A stretch of 64,000 bases of DNA from contig NZ_CP062163.1 in the NCBI RefSeq assembly GCF_014844095.1, positions 1,674,001 through 1,738,000 on the forward strand, read 5' to 3'. Shown piece by piece: positions 18,045 through 27,136 of this stretch (its first letter is position 1; every line of letters starts with the position of its first letter). Below the pieces are notes generated by a model. The model was not told the DNA's origin and ran no database searches. It was given only the letters and a program-made list of their open reading frames with translations. The stretch comes from Brevibacillus sp. JNUCC-41 (GTDB taxonomy: Bacteria > Bacillota > Bacilli > Bacillales > DSM-1321). A program made the position numbers and the translations under genes.

Positions 18045-18173
18045 GCTTTCGGCTGAACGTATAATCGTATGCACACTGTTTCCTAATCTTCTCCATTGCT
18101 TCAGGACAAAATTCAGGAGGTTCATGCTTTTAATTGGAAGTTTGGAGAGAAATACTGTGTATTTGGAGTAAAT

Positions 18174-18382
18174 ACTCGTGGGTTTGGACGTTACTCGTGG
18201 ATTTGGAGTCGAATACTCGTGAATTTTACGCTTTTACTCGTGAGTTTGGAGCGAATACTCGTGAGTTTCGCGCTTTTACTCGTGAGTTTCGAACGAATAC
18301 TCGTGAATTTCGCGCTTTTACTCGTGAATTTGGAGCGAATACTCGTGAGTTTCGCGCTTTTACTCGTGAATTTGGCGGAATC
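18174..18382. repeat. 21-bp tandem repeat array (10 units)
   Basis: ACTCGTG occurs ten times, with starts at 18174, 18193, 18215, 18236, 18257, 18278, 18299, 18320, 18341 and 18362. The last eight are spaced exactly 21 bp apart. Unit bodies alternate between GAATTTGGAGCGAAT-like and GAGTTTCGCGCTTTT-like halves, giving a 42-bp higher-order period. The array is intergenic. It can be translated without stops as NTREFRAFTREFG or NSRVKARNSRVFAP because the period is a multiple of three, but there is no start site support for a gene. Not CRISPR: no unique spacers. Confidence 0.85.
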
Positions 18383-18442
18383 GTATGGTTCAAACCTGGG
18401 CCATGTCCTGCTCTTCGTGGTCGATGCTTCAAGGCCATAAAC

Positions 18443-18478
18443 AAAAAGGAAACCCCGCTATTAAAAAGCGGAGCTTCC
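18443..18478 (-). terminator. Terminator downstream of the sugar dehydrogenase gene
   Basis: On the minus strand GGAAGCTCCGCT / AGCGGGGTTTCC forms a long imperfect stem followed by TTTTTGTTT. Confidence 0.75.
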
Positions 18479-18549
18479 GATATTCGATCCTTGCGTTGCG
18501 GAATGATTTCATTCGAACAAATCCACATCTCGGAGTTCTCATGATAACT

Positions 18550-19644
18550 TCAGGGCATATTTCCTTTTAAGCTAGATAGTGGCAAACGATAAAGTTTATC
18601 ATCCTTTTCATCAGGATTTCCTCGGCCGTCTGTATTATTGCTTATGAAATAAAGGAATTCCTCATCAACGAATACATCACGTATCCTTCCTGAGCCTGTA
18701 ATGATATTAGTCAGTTTTCCGCTTTTTACATCATAACTCTTAAGCGCTTCGCCCCTTAAAGCTGCAAAATAGAGCTTTCCGTCAAAATGGGCCATGCCAG
18801 ATGGAGCCCATGTATTCTCACCGGAATGAATCAATGGTGTTACCATATCAGGTTTTTGCTCTTCGCCCTCTATATCTGGCCAGCCATAGTTCTTACCTGG
18901 ATCAATTTTATTTAATTCATCGTGTGCTGAATTTCCGTGTTCACTTTCATATAACTGTCCTGCTGCATCCCAGGCCAGACCCTGTGGATTGCGGTGACCG
19001 TATGAATAGACGTATGAATTCCCGAAAGGATTATCTTTCGGAATGGTGCCATCCAGGTTCATGCGCAGAATTTTCCCGCCTAAAGAATCCAGGTCCTGTG
19101 CGATTTCAGCCTTTCTTGCATCGCCTGTTGTTGCGTATAGCTTATCATCCGGTCCAATCTTGATCCTGCCGCCATGGTGGTAGTCCCCGCTTGGTATTCC
19201 GTCGATTAAGGTCTTCATCTCCTGCCATTTATCATCATTTTTTTCTAAAATGACGATTCGATTGATGGAGTCCCCGTCTTCTTCATAGGTATAATAGGCG
19301 AAGGCTTGCCCGCTCTTAGAGAAATCGGGAGCTAGCAAAAATCCAAGCAACCCGGCTTCCGCTTTAGCTGACAATGTCTTTTTAAGATTGACCTTTTGCC
19401 GTATCATCTTATCCTCGTCCCATTCAACGATTGTTCCTGCCCGCTCTGACACATACATTGTGTCGCCATTCTTCTGGATCGACCATGGGGCCTGCAGGTT
19501 CGTTACCAGCACATCCGGGTCTTCCCCTAAAGTGCCCGTCACTTCATTGTCAGGATTCGTCTGGGGTTTGCTGTCGCCATCATTCATGGTACATCCAGTT
19601 AAAATCAATGTAGCCATAAGGAAAAAAAAGAGCGATTTTTTCAA
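18550..19644 (-). CDS. PQQ-dependent sugar dehydrogenase-like lipoprotein (GSDH/YliI family)
   Basis: This 364-aa lipoprotein (lipobox LTGC at residues 15-18) is followed by a β-propeller. Family motifs are visible: LQAPWSIQKNGDTMYVSER, GLLGFLLAPDF, YHHGGRIKIGPDDKLYATTGDA, YSYGHRNPQGLAWD, and ESEHGNSAHDELNKIDPG. Family members oxidise aldoses with PQQ and Ca2+; whether this cell has PQQ is unknown. Start is TTG with SD AAAGGGGGAA. It acts outside the membrane. Confidence 0.87.
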   Translation of the reverse strand: MKKSLFFFLMATLILTGCTMNDGDSKPQTNPDNEVTGTLGEDPDVLVTNLQAPWSIQKNGDTMYVSERAGTIVEWDEDKMIRQKVNLKKTLSAKAEAGLLGFLLAPDFSKSGQAFAYYTYEEDGDSINRIVILEKNDDKWQEMKTLIDGIPSGDYHHGGRIKIGPDDKLYATTGDARKAEIAQDLDSLGGKILRMNLDGTIPKDNPFGNSYVYSYGHRNPQGLAWDAAGQLYESEHGNSAHDELNKIDPGKNYGWPDIEGEEQKPDMVTPLIHSGENTWAPSGMAHFDGKLYFAALRGEALKSYDVKSGKLTNIITGSGRIRDVFVDEEFLYFISNNTDGRGNPDEKDDKLYRLPLSSLKGNMP

Positions 19645-19670
19645 AATCTTTCCCCCTTTGATTCATGAGT

Positions 19671-20537
19671 TTAATAGGCTGACTGTTTAAGCACCTTTAA
19701 AATGGCCTCCGCGACACCGGCTTCATCATTCCTGCCAGTTACTTCATCACACAGTTTTTTAATTTCGAGCGGGGCATTTCCCATTGCGACAGACAAACCT
19801 ACCCGTTCAAACATGGATATATCATTATAATTATCCCCGATAGCCATCGTTTCCTGCATCGAGCCGGATTTTCCATTCACATATGTTTCTAATGCCGTAC
19901 CTTTTTGGGCTGTTTCACTCATGATTTCCACATTTTCACGACCCGATGAAGTGACTGTAACTCCCTGTCCTTTCAATTTCGAAGCAATTTGATTTAATAA
20001 AGTTAAGTCCTTTGAGAAGCTGAGGATTTTATAATATTCCTCATTCGAACGGCTGAATAACTCGGAATAATCGGAAATGGAAGTTACCTGTCCAAGCTGT
20101 AAACGCTGCTCTGCATATTTCCGCATGTCCTCAGGGTCAATGTCAGGATTCGCTGTAACGAATACATCAACCAAAACAGATATTGCATTTTCATAGTCTT
20201 TAGAATAAATCCCTTGGCTCGTATATATTTCGAAATAAATCCCTTGTTCTTCGAGGAATTCAGCGACCATTTTGGCAGTGGCAGCTGACATTGGATTGGA
20301 AGCGGCAATTTTTCCGTCCTCCGTGAAGATGGCCGCACCATTTACACAGATGACAGGGCAAACGATGCCTGCTTCATCCAAGGCGAACCTAGCTTCCACA
20401 TAAGATCTTCCAGTAGCAATGATCACTTCCACACCCTCGCTTTGCGCCTTCTGGATGGCATGTTTATTTTCCTCACTGACCTTTTGCATTTTGTTTAGCA
20501 ATGTTCCGTCCATATCAATCGCAATCGTCTTTATCAA
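19671..20537 (-). CDS. Cof-type HAD-IIB family phosphatase
   Basis: This 288-aa protein has HAD motif I DMDGTLL (Asp8, Asp10), motif II ATGRS, a C2-type cap (about 85-195) and motif IV GDNYNDISMFE. This subfamily dephosphorylates sugar phosphates, flavin precursors or similar; B. subtilis YwtE is a close type. Substrate not predictable. Starts at TTG with SD AAGGGG 9 nt upstream. Gap of 26 bp to the sugar dehydrogenase suggests a two-gene unit. Confidence 0.86.
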   Translation of the reverse strand: MIKTIAIDMDGTLLNKMQKVSEENKHAIQKAQSEGVEVIIATGRSYVEARFALDEAGIVCPVICVNGAAIFTEDGKIAASNPMSAATAKMVAEFLEEQGIYFEIYTSQGIYSKDYENAISVLVDVFVTANPDIDPEDMRKYAEQRLQLGQVTSISDYSELFSRSNEEYYKILSFSKDLTLLNQIASKLKGQGVTVTSSGRENVEIMSETAQKGTALETYVNGKSGSMQETMAIGDNYNDISMFERVGLSVAMGNAPLEIKKLCDEVTGRNDEAGVAEAILKVLKQSAY

Positions 20538-20703
20538 TTCAATCGGCCCCTTTTTTCAATATAATCCCTATTTTAACCGAAAGATCGTGGATAAACACGT
20601 TTAACAAACCCGTATATATTCTTGGTGTGACTTCAGTCATTAAAAAATCCGATTATGTATATAAATAAACTGCACCTAATTAAGATAGGTGCAGTTTGTT
20701 TTC

Positions 20704-21822
20704 TTAATGTAGTATCGTTTTTCTATCGACATCATTGGCCCGTTCAATAATCTGTTCGTGGATGTCTTTTTGAATGTCGTCGATGGCTGTAAAATCCATT
20801 GCCTTTACATAAATCTTTTCGAGTTCGTCATGCAGCTCTTTTGCCTTAGCCAGATTTGCTGTCGCTTCATTCATTTTCGTCCGGTACCTAGTGGAAACAT
20901 CCTTTAACTGTTCTGCATATATTTCATCTGTTCCTGGCAGGATGGCCGTTTTATATATATCAATGATTTCATCCCCTCCACAACTCGGGAAATATTCATG
21001 CGGCGATGTGCTGTCAAATATGGCGATTCCAACCTCCCGGACGATTACCATGTCCAAGCTATGCGGATCGAAACCACAATGATATATTTCTACATCAAAG
21101 CCTCTTTGCTCCGCCGCCTTTGCAATCTTCTTCAGCATCGTTGATTTACCGGAACCTGGACGTCCCTTTAAAAAGTAACGTTTTTGTATTCCCTCAGTAA
21201 TATTGGGGATGAAATCAACTGCACCCTTTGGTGTAGCTGCACCTAAGAATCGGTGACGAACATCCGACTTTTTATTAAGGACGATATCTCTATAAAAGCT
21301 TTCTATCAATTTATTGGTCAGCCCATTCAATTTTGCGAAATCAATATTTGCCTTATAAATGTCTTCCCATTCATCATGTATTTTCAATGCTTCAGCGAAT
21401 AAGGCATATGCCTTATCGAAACTCTTGCTTCTCGCATTCGTCAACTTTATGATAGCCGCTCTTTCAGAAGCCAGCTGCTGGGAATCCCAGGCTGCTCCTA
21501 GATTGACATATTCCTCAATGGCCCCTGGTGCCTTCGGTTCAATCACATGCGGGGCGGTCCCATCCACGATCCCGATTTTCAAAGCCGGTATGATGATTCC
21601 ATCAATGGAATCATTATCGGATGAACAATGTAAATACTCGATGTCAAAGCCTTTATCCAGCCATTCTTGGCCGATTTTTTTCATAATAGTCGATTTACCG
21701 GAACCAGGTCCGCCTTTTAATATGAATAATCTTTCCAGACCTTTTAAATTGGAATCATATAAGCTATAAAAACCTTTAGCCGTATTGCCCCCAGCAAAAT
21801 AATTCATCACTTTTCCTGTCAC
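20704..21822 (-). CDS. Dual P-loop ATPase of the PRK06851 family
   Basis: About 372 aa with two homologous halves, each carrying a Walker A: ILKGGPGSGKSTIMKKIG and FLKGRPGSGKSTMLKKIA. Each is followed by a YLHCSSD or YHCGFDPHS block. This internal duplication is the hallmark of the family, whose function is unknown. The frame opens 27 codons earlier, but SD GAGGGAG is well spaced for the GTG at 21822; a GTG at 21828 is the alternative. No partner gene is evident. Confidence 0.8.
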   Translation of the reverse strand: MTGKVMNYFAGGNTAKGFYSLYDSNLKGLERLFILKGGPGSGKSTIMKKIGQEWLDKGFDIEYLHCSSDNDSIDGIIIPALKIGIVDGTAPHVIEPKAPGAIEEYVNLGAAWDSQQLASERAAIIKLTNARSKSFDKAYALFAEALKIHDEWEDIYKANIDFAKLNGLTNKLIESFYRDIVLNKKSDVRHRFLGAATPKGAVDFIPNITEGIQKRYFLKGRPGSGKSTMLKKIAKAAEQRGFDVEIYHCGFDPHSLDMVIVREVGIAIFDSTSPHEYFPSCGGDEIIDIYKTAILPGTDEIYAEQLKDVSTRYRTKMNEATANLAKAKELHDELEKIYVKAMDFTAIDDIQKDIHEQIIERANDVDRKTILH

Positions 21823-21908
21823 TTTCACACTCTCCCTCACAATACAGATAACTTCAAGACAGCGTATGATGAAAAGACCCAATAGGTGAATACCTAAAGG
21901 CAAACATT

Positions 21909-22385
21909 TTATTTTATGAGGGCTACAGATTCCGCTTGGGTGACTTCCAGGAATTCTGACGGTTTTAATACGATCTGTGTACCGATTTTCCCTCCACTTA
22001 CAATGATTTCAGGCAGGTTTGTTGCACTTTCATCGATAAAGGTCGGGTATTGCCTTTTCATTCCGATCGGGGAACAGCCTCCCCGAATGTACCCTGTGTA
22101 TTTTTGCAGATCTTTAACCGCAAGCATTTCAATTTTTTTTGCACCTGCGGCCTTCGCTGCCTTTTTCAAGTCCAGTTCGGTTGCTACAGGGATGACAAAT
22201 ACGTAAAGCTGCTGCGGTCCGTTATGGGTAACAAGCGTTTTAAAAACGGTTTCCGGCGCTTTTCCGATCTTGTCCGCAACAGTGATCCCGTCGATTTTTC
22301 CATCGCGGGCATCATAACTCATCATGCCATACTCTATACGTTTGTTATCAAGAATTCGCATTGCATTCGTTTTACTGGCTCCCAT
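21909..22385 (-). CDS. ybaK: Cys-tRNA(Pro)/Cys-tRNA(Cys) deacylase YbaK/EbsC family
   Basis: This 158-aa trans-editing protein has KTNAMRILDNKRIEY, a FKTLVTHNGPQQLYVFVIP core with the conserved Lys, and GYIRGGCSPIGMKRQYPTF, all typical of YbaK. It hydrolyses Cys mischarged on tRNA(Pro). The frame extends 10 codons upstream, but SD AAGGGG is placed for the ATG at 22385. Confidence 0.88.
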   Translation of the reverse strand: MGASKTNAMRILDNKRIEYGMMSYDARDGKIDGITVADKIGKAPETVFKTLVTHNGPQQLYVFVIPVATELDLKKAAKAAGAKKIEMLAVKDLQKYTGYIRGGCSPIGMKRQYPTFIDESATNLPEIIVSGGKIGTQIVLKPSEFLEVTQAESVALIK

Positions 22386-22482
22386 AAGAAGATTCCCCTT
22401 ATCGTTTTCTACCATCTTACCATTTTAAAGACCTGGCAAAAAGAAAAGCACAGTGCTTATTCATCTGTGCTTTCCCTACAAA

Positions 22483-24027
22483 TTATTCTAAATGGCGTCT
22501 TTGGAAATCAGCGATCCTCTTGTAGTCGCCTTCCAATTGCCTGCTCACGGATAAATAAATCGACATTAACTCTTCATACACTTTAACGTTCTCTTCGATT
22601 GGGATAAGTTCATTCGTTTCACCAACCATACCCTCAACCTCATCAAGGCCTTCGATTTCGCCTAAAGCATATAATCCAAGAACGGCGGCACCTAAGCTCG
22701 AACTCTCAAAGCTTTCAGGAATTGTCACGTTTTGATTGAATATGTCAGCCATGATTTGGCGCCAGAGCTTCGACCGGACAAATCCGCCGCTTGCATGAAT
22801 CTTCTCGGGAGCACCAGTCAGCTCCTTTACAGCAATAAGGACGCTGTACAAATTATACATGACACCCTCCAGCACTGCCCGGACCATATGGTCACGAGTG
22901 TGATGAAGCGCCAACCCAAAGAAGGAGCCCCTTGCATCGGCACTCCATAATGGTGCCCGTTCCCCTGCCATATACGGGTGGAATATCAACCCATCTGAAC
23001 CAGGTGCAATATTAGAAGCCATATCCGTCAGAATCTCATAGGAGTCCTGTCCCGAAGCCTTCGCTTTTTCGATTTCCATACGGCCCAATTGATCGCGGGC
23101 CCATCGGAAGGTGATTCCCCCATTATTGACCGGTCCGCCGATTACCCAATGATTCTCAGTAAGGGCATAGCAAAATGTCCTGCCTTTGGGATCGGTAAGC
23201 GGCCGGTCACTGACGGTCCTTACCGCACCGCTCGTTCCGATTGTCACTGCCAGAACACCTGGCTTGATTGCGTTTTGCCCCAAGTTGGCAAGTACGCCAT
23301 CACTCGCGCCAATCACAAACGGAGTACCAGCATGAATGTTCATTTTTGCAGCTAATTCCTCACTTAAGCCTGAGAGGATATGGGTCGTAGGGACAAGCGC
23401 CGGCAGCTTGTCAGCCCCGATTCCAGCGATGGTGAGTGCCTCTTCATCCCACTTCAGGTCATTCAAGTTGAACATGCCCGTTGCAGATGCGAGTGAATAA
23501 TCCATCACATACTCATTGAAAAATTTATAGATGATGTATTCTTTTATTCCTATAAATTTTTCCGTTTCGTTAAAAATCCCGGGATGCTCATTTCTTAACC
23601 ACATTACTTTCGTGATTGGCGACATTGGGTGAATGGGTGTTCCCGTTCTGTGATACAATTGCATCCCCTGTTCCGAAGCCTTCAATTTCCCCGCATAGGC
23701 AACACTTCGATTATCTGCCCATGTAATACTATTCGTCAGAGGGTTACCGTCTTTACCAATTGCGATCAAGCTATGCATCGCCGAACTGAAGGATATGAAG
23801 CCTAGTTCTTGCTTTTCTATTCCGCTTGCAATCATAACCTCGCCTATTGCAATGATGACCGCTTTATAAATCTCCTCGGGATCTTGTTCCGCAACGGAAG
23901 GAGTTGGACTGTGAAGAGGATATCCCCTCGAACAAGATTGGACAACCTCCCCCCCTTTAGAAAAAAGAACGACCTTCGTACTCGTCGTACCAATATCGAT
24001 TCCCATCATATAACCTGAATGTCCCAT
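22483..24027 (-). CDS. gntK: Gluconate kinase (FGGY family)
   Basis: This 514-aa kinase (B. subtilis GntK 513 aa) makes 6-phosphogluconate. FGGY features: MMGIDIGTTSTKVVLFSKGG (phosphate loop), SITWADNRSVAYA, PFVIGASDGVLANLG, LAVTIGTSGAVRT and IHASGGFVRSKLWRQIMAD. The ATG at 24027 has SD AAAGGAG about 12 nt away and gives the family length; the frame opens 10 codons earlier. A broken gntP lies directly upstream and no gntR or gntZ is seen in the window, so uptake must come from elsewhere, if at all. Confidence 0.92.
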   Translation of the reverse strand: MGHSGYMMGIDIGTTSTKVVLFSKGGEVVQSCSRGYPLHSPTPSVAEQDPEEIYKAVIIAIGEVMIASGIEKQELGFISFSSAMHSLIAIGKDGNPLTNSITWADNRSVAYAGKLKASEQGMQLYHRTGTPIHPMSPITKVMWLRNEHPGIFNETEKFIGIKEYIIYKFFNEYVMDYSLASATGMFNLNDLKWDEEALTIAGIGADKLPALVPTTHILSGLSEELAAKMNIHAGTPFVIGASDGVLANLGQNAIKPGVLAVTIGTSGAVRTVSDRPLTDPKGRTFCYALTENHWVIGGPVNNGGITFRWARDQLGRMEIEKAKASGQDSYEILTDMASNIAPGSDGLIFHPYMAGERAPLWSADARGSFFGLALHHTRDHMVRAVLEGVMYNLYSVLIAVKELTGAPEKIHASGGFVRSKLWRQIMADIFNQNVTIPESFESSSLGAAVLGLYALGEIEGLDEVEGMVGETNELIPIEENVKVYEELMSIYLSVSRQLEGDYKRIADFQRRHLE

Positions 24028-24049
24028 ATTTACATCATGCTCCTTTCTC

Positions 24050-24878
24050 TTAAACAATTGAATTCAATAGTAAGATTAGGATAAGTGAAACGACTGATAT
24101 AATCGTTTCCATAACCGTCCAAGAATTTAACGTTTGCGCGCCTGTTAAAAAAAGCTTTTTGATCATCCAAAATCCGGCTTCACCCCCATGCATTTTTAAA
24201 TGCATGGCCGGCTCCAATAATCAAGATGATGGATCCAGTTGGGGCGAGGCAGGGCGGCCATGAATCTGCTTAGCTCTTCTTTATTAAAACCTTTAGCTCA
24301 ACCTAATGTAAAGAATGAAACTACCACAGAAACATAAGGGGATGATCGGTTTTCCAATGAAGGCAATCACATCATCCAATATTGAATCTTCACCAAACAC
24401 AGCACCGAAAGCTCCGATCAACATTAGTAAGAACGGCATTAAAATCATGATCAATGTAATGCCGAAACCTGGGTGCTCACGGTTATGTATATTGGAGAAT
24501 TGATCCGCTGACCACTCGGGTGCTTGTCCATCCATTCTTTTAGATATGCAGGAACCAAAAATAGGACCAGTTAACATGGGAATTCCTATTTTCACACTTG
24601 GCCATCGCCTTTCCAGGCATGGTACCTAAACCGACAATGAGTACTATCTAACCAAAATTATTACCTGCCCCTGTCTGAACAGCATCTGCAACATCCGGAA
24701 TATCCATACGTGCGATAATCCCTAAAACGACGGAGGCGAGAAGTAACGCAATACATGGGTGCCATTTTACTTTGGCCAAGATAATGATCAAGAAAACTAA
24801 ACATCTTAAATCAGGAAGGGAAAGGAAAGGAATCCATAAAAGTGGGCTCTCAAAGAAAAAAGCATCGAACCAGTTCAT
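24050..24878 (-). pseudogene. gntP: Decayed gluconate permease gene (gntP remnant)
   Basis: Pieces of a GntP-type permease lie in order but in different frames with stops. The N-terminal part includes IARMDIPDVADAVQTGAGNNFG, a stop, then VLIVGLGTMPGKAMAK. A middle part includes HPGFGITLIMILMPFLLMLIG. The C-terminus is AGFWMIKKLFLTGAQTLNS then WTVMETIISVVSLILILLLN, ending 23 bp before gntK. About 830 bp remain of an expected 1.35 kb, so there are internal deletions as well as frameshifts. Confidence 0.85.
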
Positions 24879-24916
24879 TGTGAACTAAACTCGATACCTG
24901 ATTCAGTCTTGAAATA

Positions 24917-25615
24917 TCATTCACCAATAAAAAGAGGACCGGATCGGTGCTTGATTTCTTCCTCCAGTTGTTCAGGATAAGCAATGAGGAAGCATGTGGA
25001 TGGTCCTGATGATTTTGCAATATCGACTTTATTACTTATATGCACGGAAACACCTTCACCACTTTGATCCAGATGCCCCCATTCATATGCTATCCCTTTT
25101 GAACCGACGGGAAGTGCCTGAACACCTTCCATTTCACAAAGGCTTTTATATAAAGATAACGGCGCGACCCATTCTTGCTGGTCCATTACTTCTTCTCCAA
25201 CGAGCGGCCTGCCGATCAGAGCTATTTTCCGTAAAGGATGCTGCTTTTTAACGGATTCATTCGTTCGTTTACCGATGACCATAAGTCCAAGTGCTGATTG
25301 AAGAAGCGGCATGTTACTTTCAGTGCTGCCTGTAATGGGGAGATCCTCCATTCCCAATTCATTCAGCCCCTTCCTGACACCCCTGGTCAAGTCCTCCCAG
25401 GCCTGATCGCCGCAGAAATTATTTAGAACGACGGACACTGGACTCCCGCCAGCGCCCAAACATTCCATAGCGGCAACCCGAAAGGAATAATATCCAACGA
25501 CCTCATAAGGGACATGGACAAGATCTTTTTCCTTCAGGCCGATTCCGCCGCTATTATCACTTGAAATAATCAAAGAATCTGATTCGGAAAATGGCAAAAT
25601 CAATGAATCACTCAT
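24917..25615 (-). CDS. cblS: Alpha-ribazole kinase CblS (AIR synthase-like)
   Basis: This 232-aa protein of the AIR-synthase/ThiL-like ATP-binding fold shows SDNSGGIGLKEKD, FRVAAMECLGAGGSPVSVVLNNF and LPITGSTESNMP. It overlaps cblT by ATGA. CblS-CblT pairs are described in Geobacillus/Listeria for alpha-ribazole kinase and transport. The assignment rests on that pairing and on its place at the end of the cobalamin operon. Makes alpha-ribazole phosphate for CobS, bypassing CobT. Confidence 0.8.
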   Translation of the reverse strand: MSDSLILPFSESDSLIISSDNSGGIGLKEKDLVHVPYEVVGYYSFRVAAMECLGAGGSPVSVVLNNFCGDQAWEDLTRGVRKGLNELGMEDLPITGSTESNMPLLQSALGLMVIGKRTNESVKKQHPLRKIALIGRPLVGEEVMDQQEWVAPLSLYKSLCEMEGVQALPVGSKGIAYEWGHLDQSGEGVSVHISNKVDIAKSSGPSTCFLIAYPEQLEEEIKHRSGPLFIGE

Positions 25616-26106
25616 TCTGCGAGTCCATCTTTAAAAATCATTTTTTTCAAGACAGGCTCCAAGCGTGGCAGTAAAAGGCCAGCCAATGCTACATTTACCG
25701 CCGTCGCTGCCGTCAATCCCGGAACCAATAACGTGTAAAAACCAGGGCTGATCAGAAATGCGAAAGGCAGGGCTAAAATGAAGGCATTACCGATAAAGAA
25801 GAGGAAAAATGCGCCTATTTTTTTTCCGTTTATATATAAAATGCTAAACATCCATGTCAGGACCGCCATTTCGACCATGATCAAAAAATGGAATGGCCCA
25901 AGTGGCATGCCGCCGAATAACGCTGAAATGATATGGCCAAGGCCAGCTACAATAGCCCCCGATACCGGTCCAAGTATGACAGCCGCCAAAAGGGCTGGAA
26001 AACTATCCAAGGCGATACTACCGATCGGGGAAGGGATTTTAATCATTGCCCCTACCGCCGATAAGGCAATGAATATAGCAATTGCACTAATTTTTCTTAC
26101 ATCCAT
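25612..26106 (-). CDS. cblT: Alpha-ribazole ECF-type transporter CblT
   Basis: This 164-aa membrane protein has five to six TM helices and an ECF S-component look: AIAIFIALSAVGAMIKIPSP, ALLAAVILGPVSGAIVAGLGH. Its stop overlaps the cblS start (GAATGAGT). It starts 2 bp after the PduO-type gene. A generic ECF S-component is the alternative, but the partner gene and operon support CblT. Confidence 0.8.
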   Translation of the reverse strand: MDVRKISAIAIFIALSAVGAMIKIPSPIGSIALDSFPALLAAVILGPVSGAIVAGLGHIISALFGGMPLGPFHFLIMVEMAVLTWMFSILYINGKKIGAFFLFFIGNAFILALPFAFLISPGFYTLLVPGLTAATAVNVALAGLLLPRLEPVLKKMIFKDGLAE

Positions 26107-26108
26107 GT

Positions 26109-26693
26109 TTACTCTTTTTCCTTTCTTTTCCCTCCACGGAATACATTTGCGCTGCGGATATATTCCACATCTTTCACACCAAGACGGAAGTTGATCACAC
26201 GTGCAACAGCAAAGAAGTAATCCGACAAACGATTTAAATATTGAAGTGATAATGGTGAAACGGCCGCACCAGACTTGATCAATGAAACGACCAATCGTTC
26301 CGCCCTTCTTGTAACGGTACGGGCGATGTGAATGGTTGCAGCCGCTTTTGAGCCGCCAGGCAGGATGAACTTTTCCAATTCCGGCGCTTCAAGTATGAAG
26401 GCATCTATTCGTTCTTCCAAATAGGTAATGGCCTCCTCCGTCAGCTTCTGTGGGGCCTTCTCGGAAACGGTTGCCAAATCACCGCCGCAGTCAAACAACT
26501 CATGCTGGATTTTCTCTAGATCGGCCAGTACATCCGTAAATATCGCTGAATCCAATTCTGTCACCGCAAGGCCGATATAGCTATTCACTTCATCGACCGT
26601 TCCATAAGATTCAACACGGATGTCATCCTTATCAAGCCGACCTCCGATTACGCTTGTTTGTCCCTTATCCCCTGTACGTGTATAGATTTTCAT
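26109..26693 (-). CDS. yvqK: PduO-type ATP:cob(I)alamin adenosyltransferase
   Basis: This 194-aa enzyme adenosylates cob(I)alamin/cobinamide. It shows the N-terminal ATP motif KIYTRTGDKGQTSVIGG, the SYGTVDEVNSYIGLA block, ELEKFILPGG, TVTRRAERLVVSL and the C-terminal LNRLSDYFFAVAR. SD GAGGAGG precedes the ATG. Within the cobalamin operon. Confidence 0.93.
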   Translation of the reverse strand: MKIYTRTGDKGQTSVIGGRLDKDDIRVESYGTVDEVNSYIGLAVTELDSAIFTDVLADLEKIQHELFDCGGDLATVSEKAPQKLTEEAITYLEERIDAFILEAPELEKFILPGGSKAAATIHIARTVTRRAERLVVSLIKSGAAVSPLSLQYLNRLSDYFFAVARVINFRLGVKDVEYIRSANVFRGGKRKEKE

Positions 26694-26707
26694 CCCAATT
26701 GCCTCCT

Positions 26708-27136
26708 CTACTTTATTTGCTGGTTCATTCCATACCAGATGATATCAACGCGGCTGGATATGGATGCTACATCTTGAAAGACCCATCCGCAGGCATCGCG
26801 CCATCTGCGATCTTTTGCTTCGATCGGGACAATGCCTTTGGAGATATCAGAACCGATCACAATGCAATTGTGTTCATCCTTTTCTTTCTCCCATATTCGC
26901 CAATCAGCCATGATTTCCTTCCATCTTTTTCGAATCGAATCTGAATCCATCTTTTCTGCATCTTTCTGAATCCATGCATCCAACCCTTGCAATACAACAG
27001 TCTTGCCTTGAAAACCAATCAATTCAGGCTGTTCTTTTCGATAACCGGATAACCAAAGGACATCATTTTCCAAACCATACAATTGCTTTACCCATTTAGT
27101 TTTTCCATTATAGGCGCCTCCTGTAACAAAGTGCAG
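26708..27136 (-). CDS. Divergent CobU-like P-loop protein (second CobU paralogue)
   Basis: About 142 aa. It begins LHFVTGGAYNGKTKWVKQLYG, a CobU-like Walker A (GGAYNGKT in place of GGVRSGKS), and ends with a shortened guanylyltransferase half (VPIEAKDRRWRDACGWVFQDVA, then VDIIWYG). It lacks CobU's CLTTLL region. The best SD (AAGGAGGGG) is 8 nt before a CTG codon at 27136. An in-frame ATG at 27172 has no good SD. CTG is therefore the preferred but unproven start. It overlaps cobC by 49 nt. A role in the nucleotide-loop pathway is inferred from the operon. Confidence 0.7.
   Translation of the reverse strand: MHFVTGGAYNGKTKWVKQLYGLENDVLWLSGYRKEQPELIGFQGKTVVLQGLDAWIQKDAEKMDSDSIRKRWKEIMADWRIWEKEKDEHNCIVIGSDISKGIVPIEAKDRRWRDACGWVFQDVASISSRVDIIWYGMNQQIK

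Noticed and set aside
18174-18382. Possible CRISPR array
   Set aside because: Units are contiguous 21-bp repeats with no unique spacers, and there are no cas genes.
18134-18544. Open frames encoding NTREF/NSRVF repeat peptides on both strands
   Set aside because: They are translations of the 21-bp tandem array, which is open in all frames that avoid stops because the period is divisible by three. There is no SD or conserved start.
24293-24595. Independent 100-aa membrane protein gene
   Set aside because: It is a central fragment of the decayed gntP, with other fragments in order on both sides.
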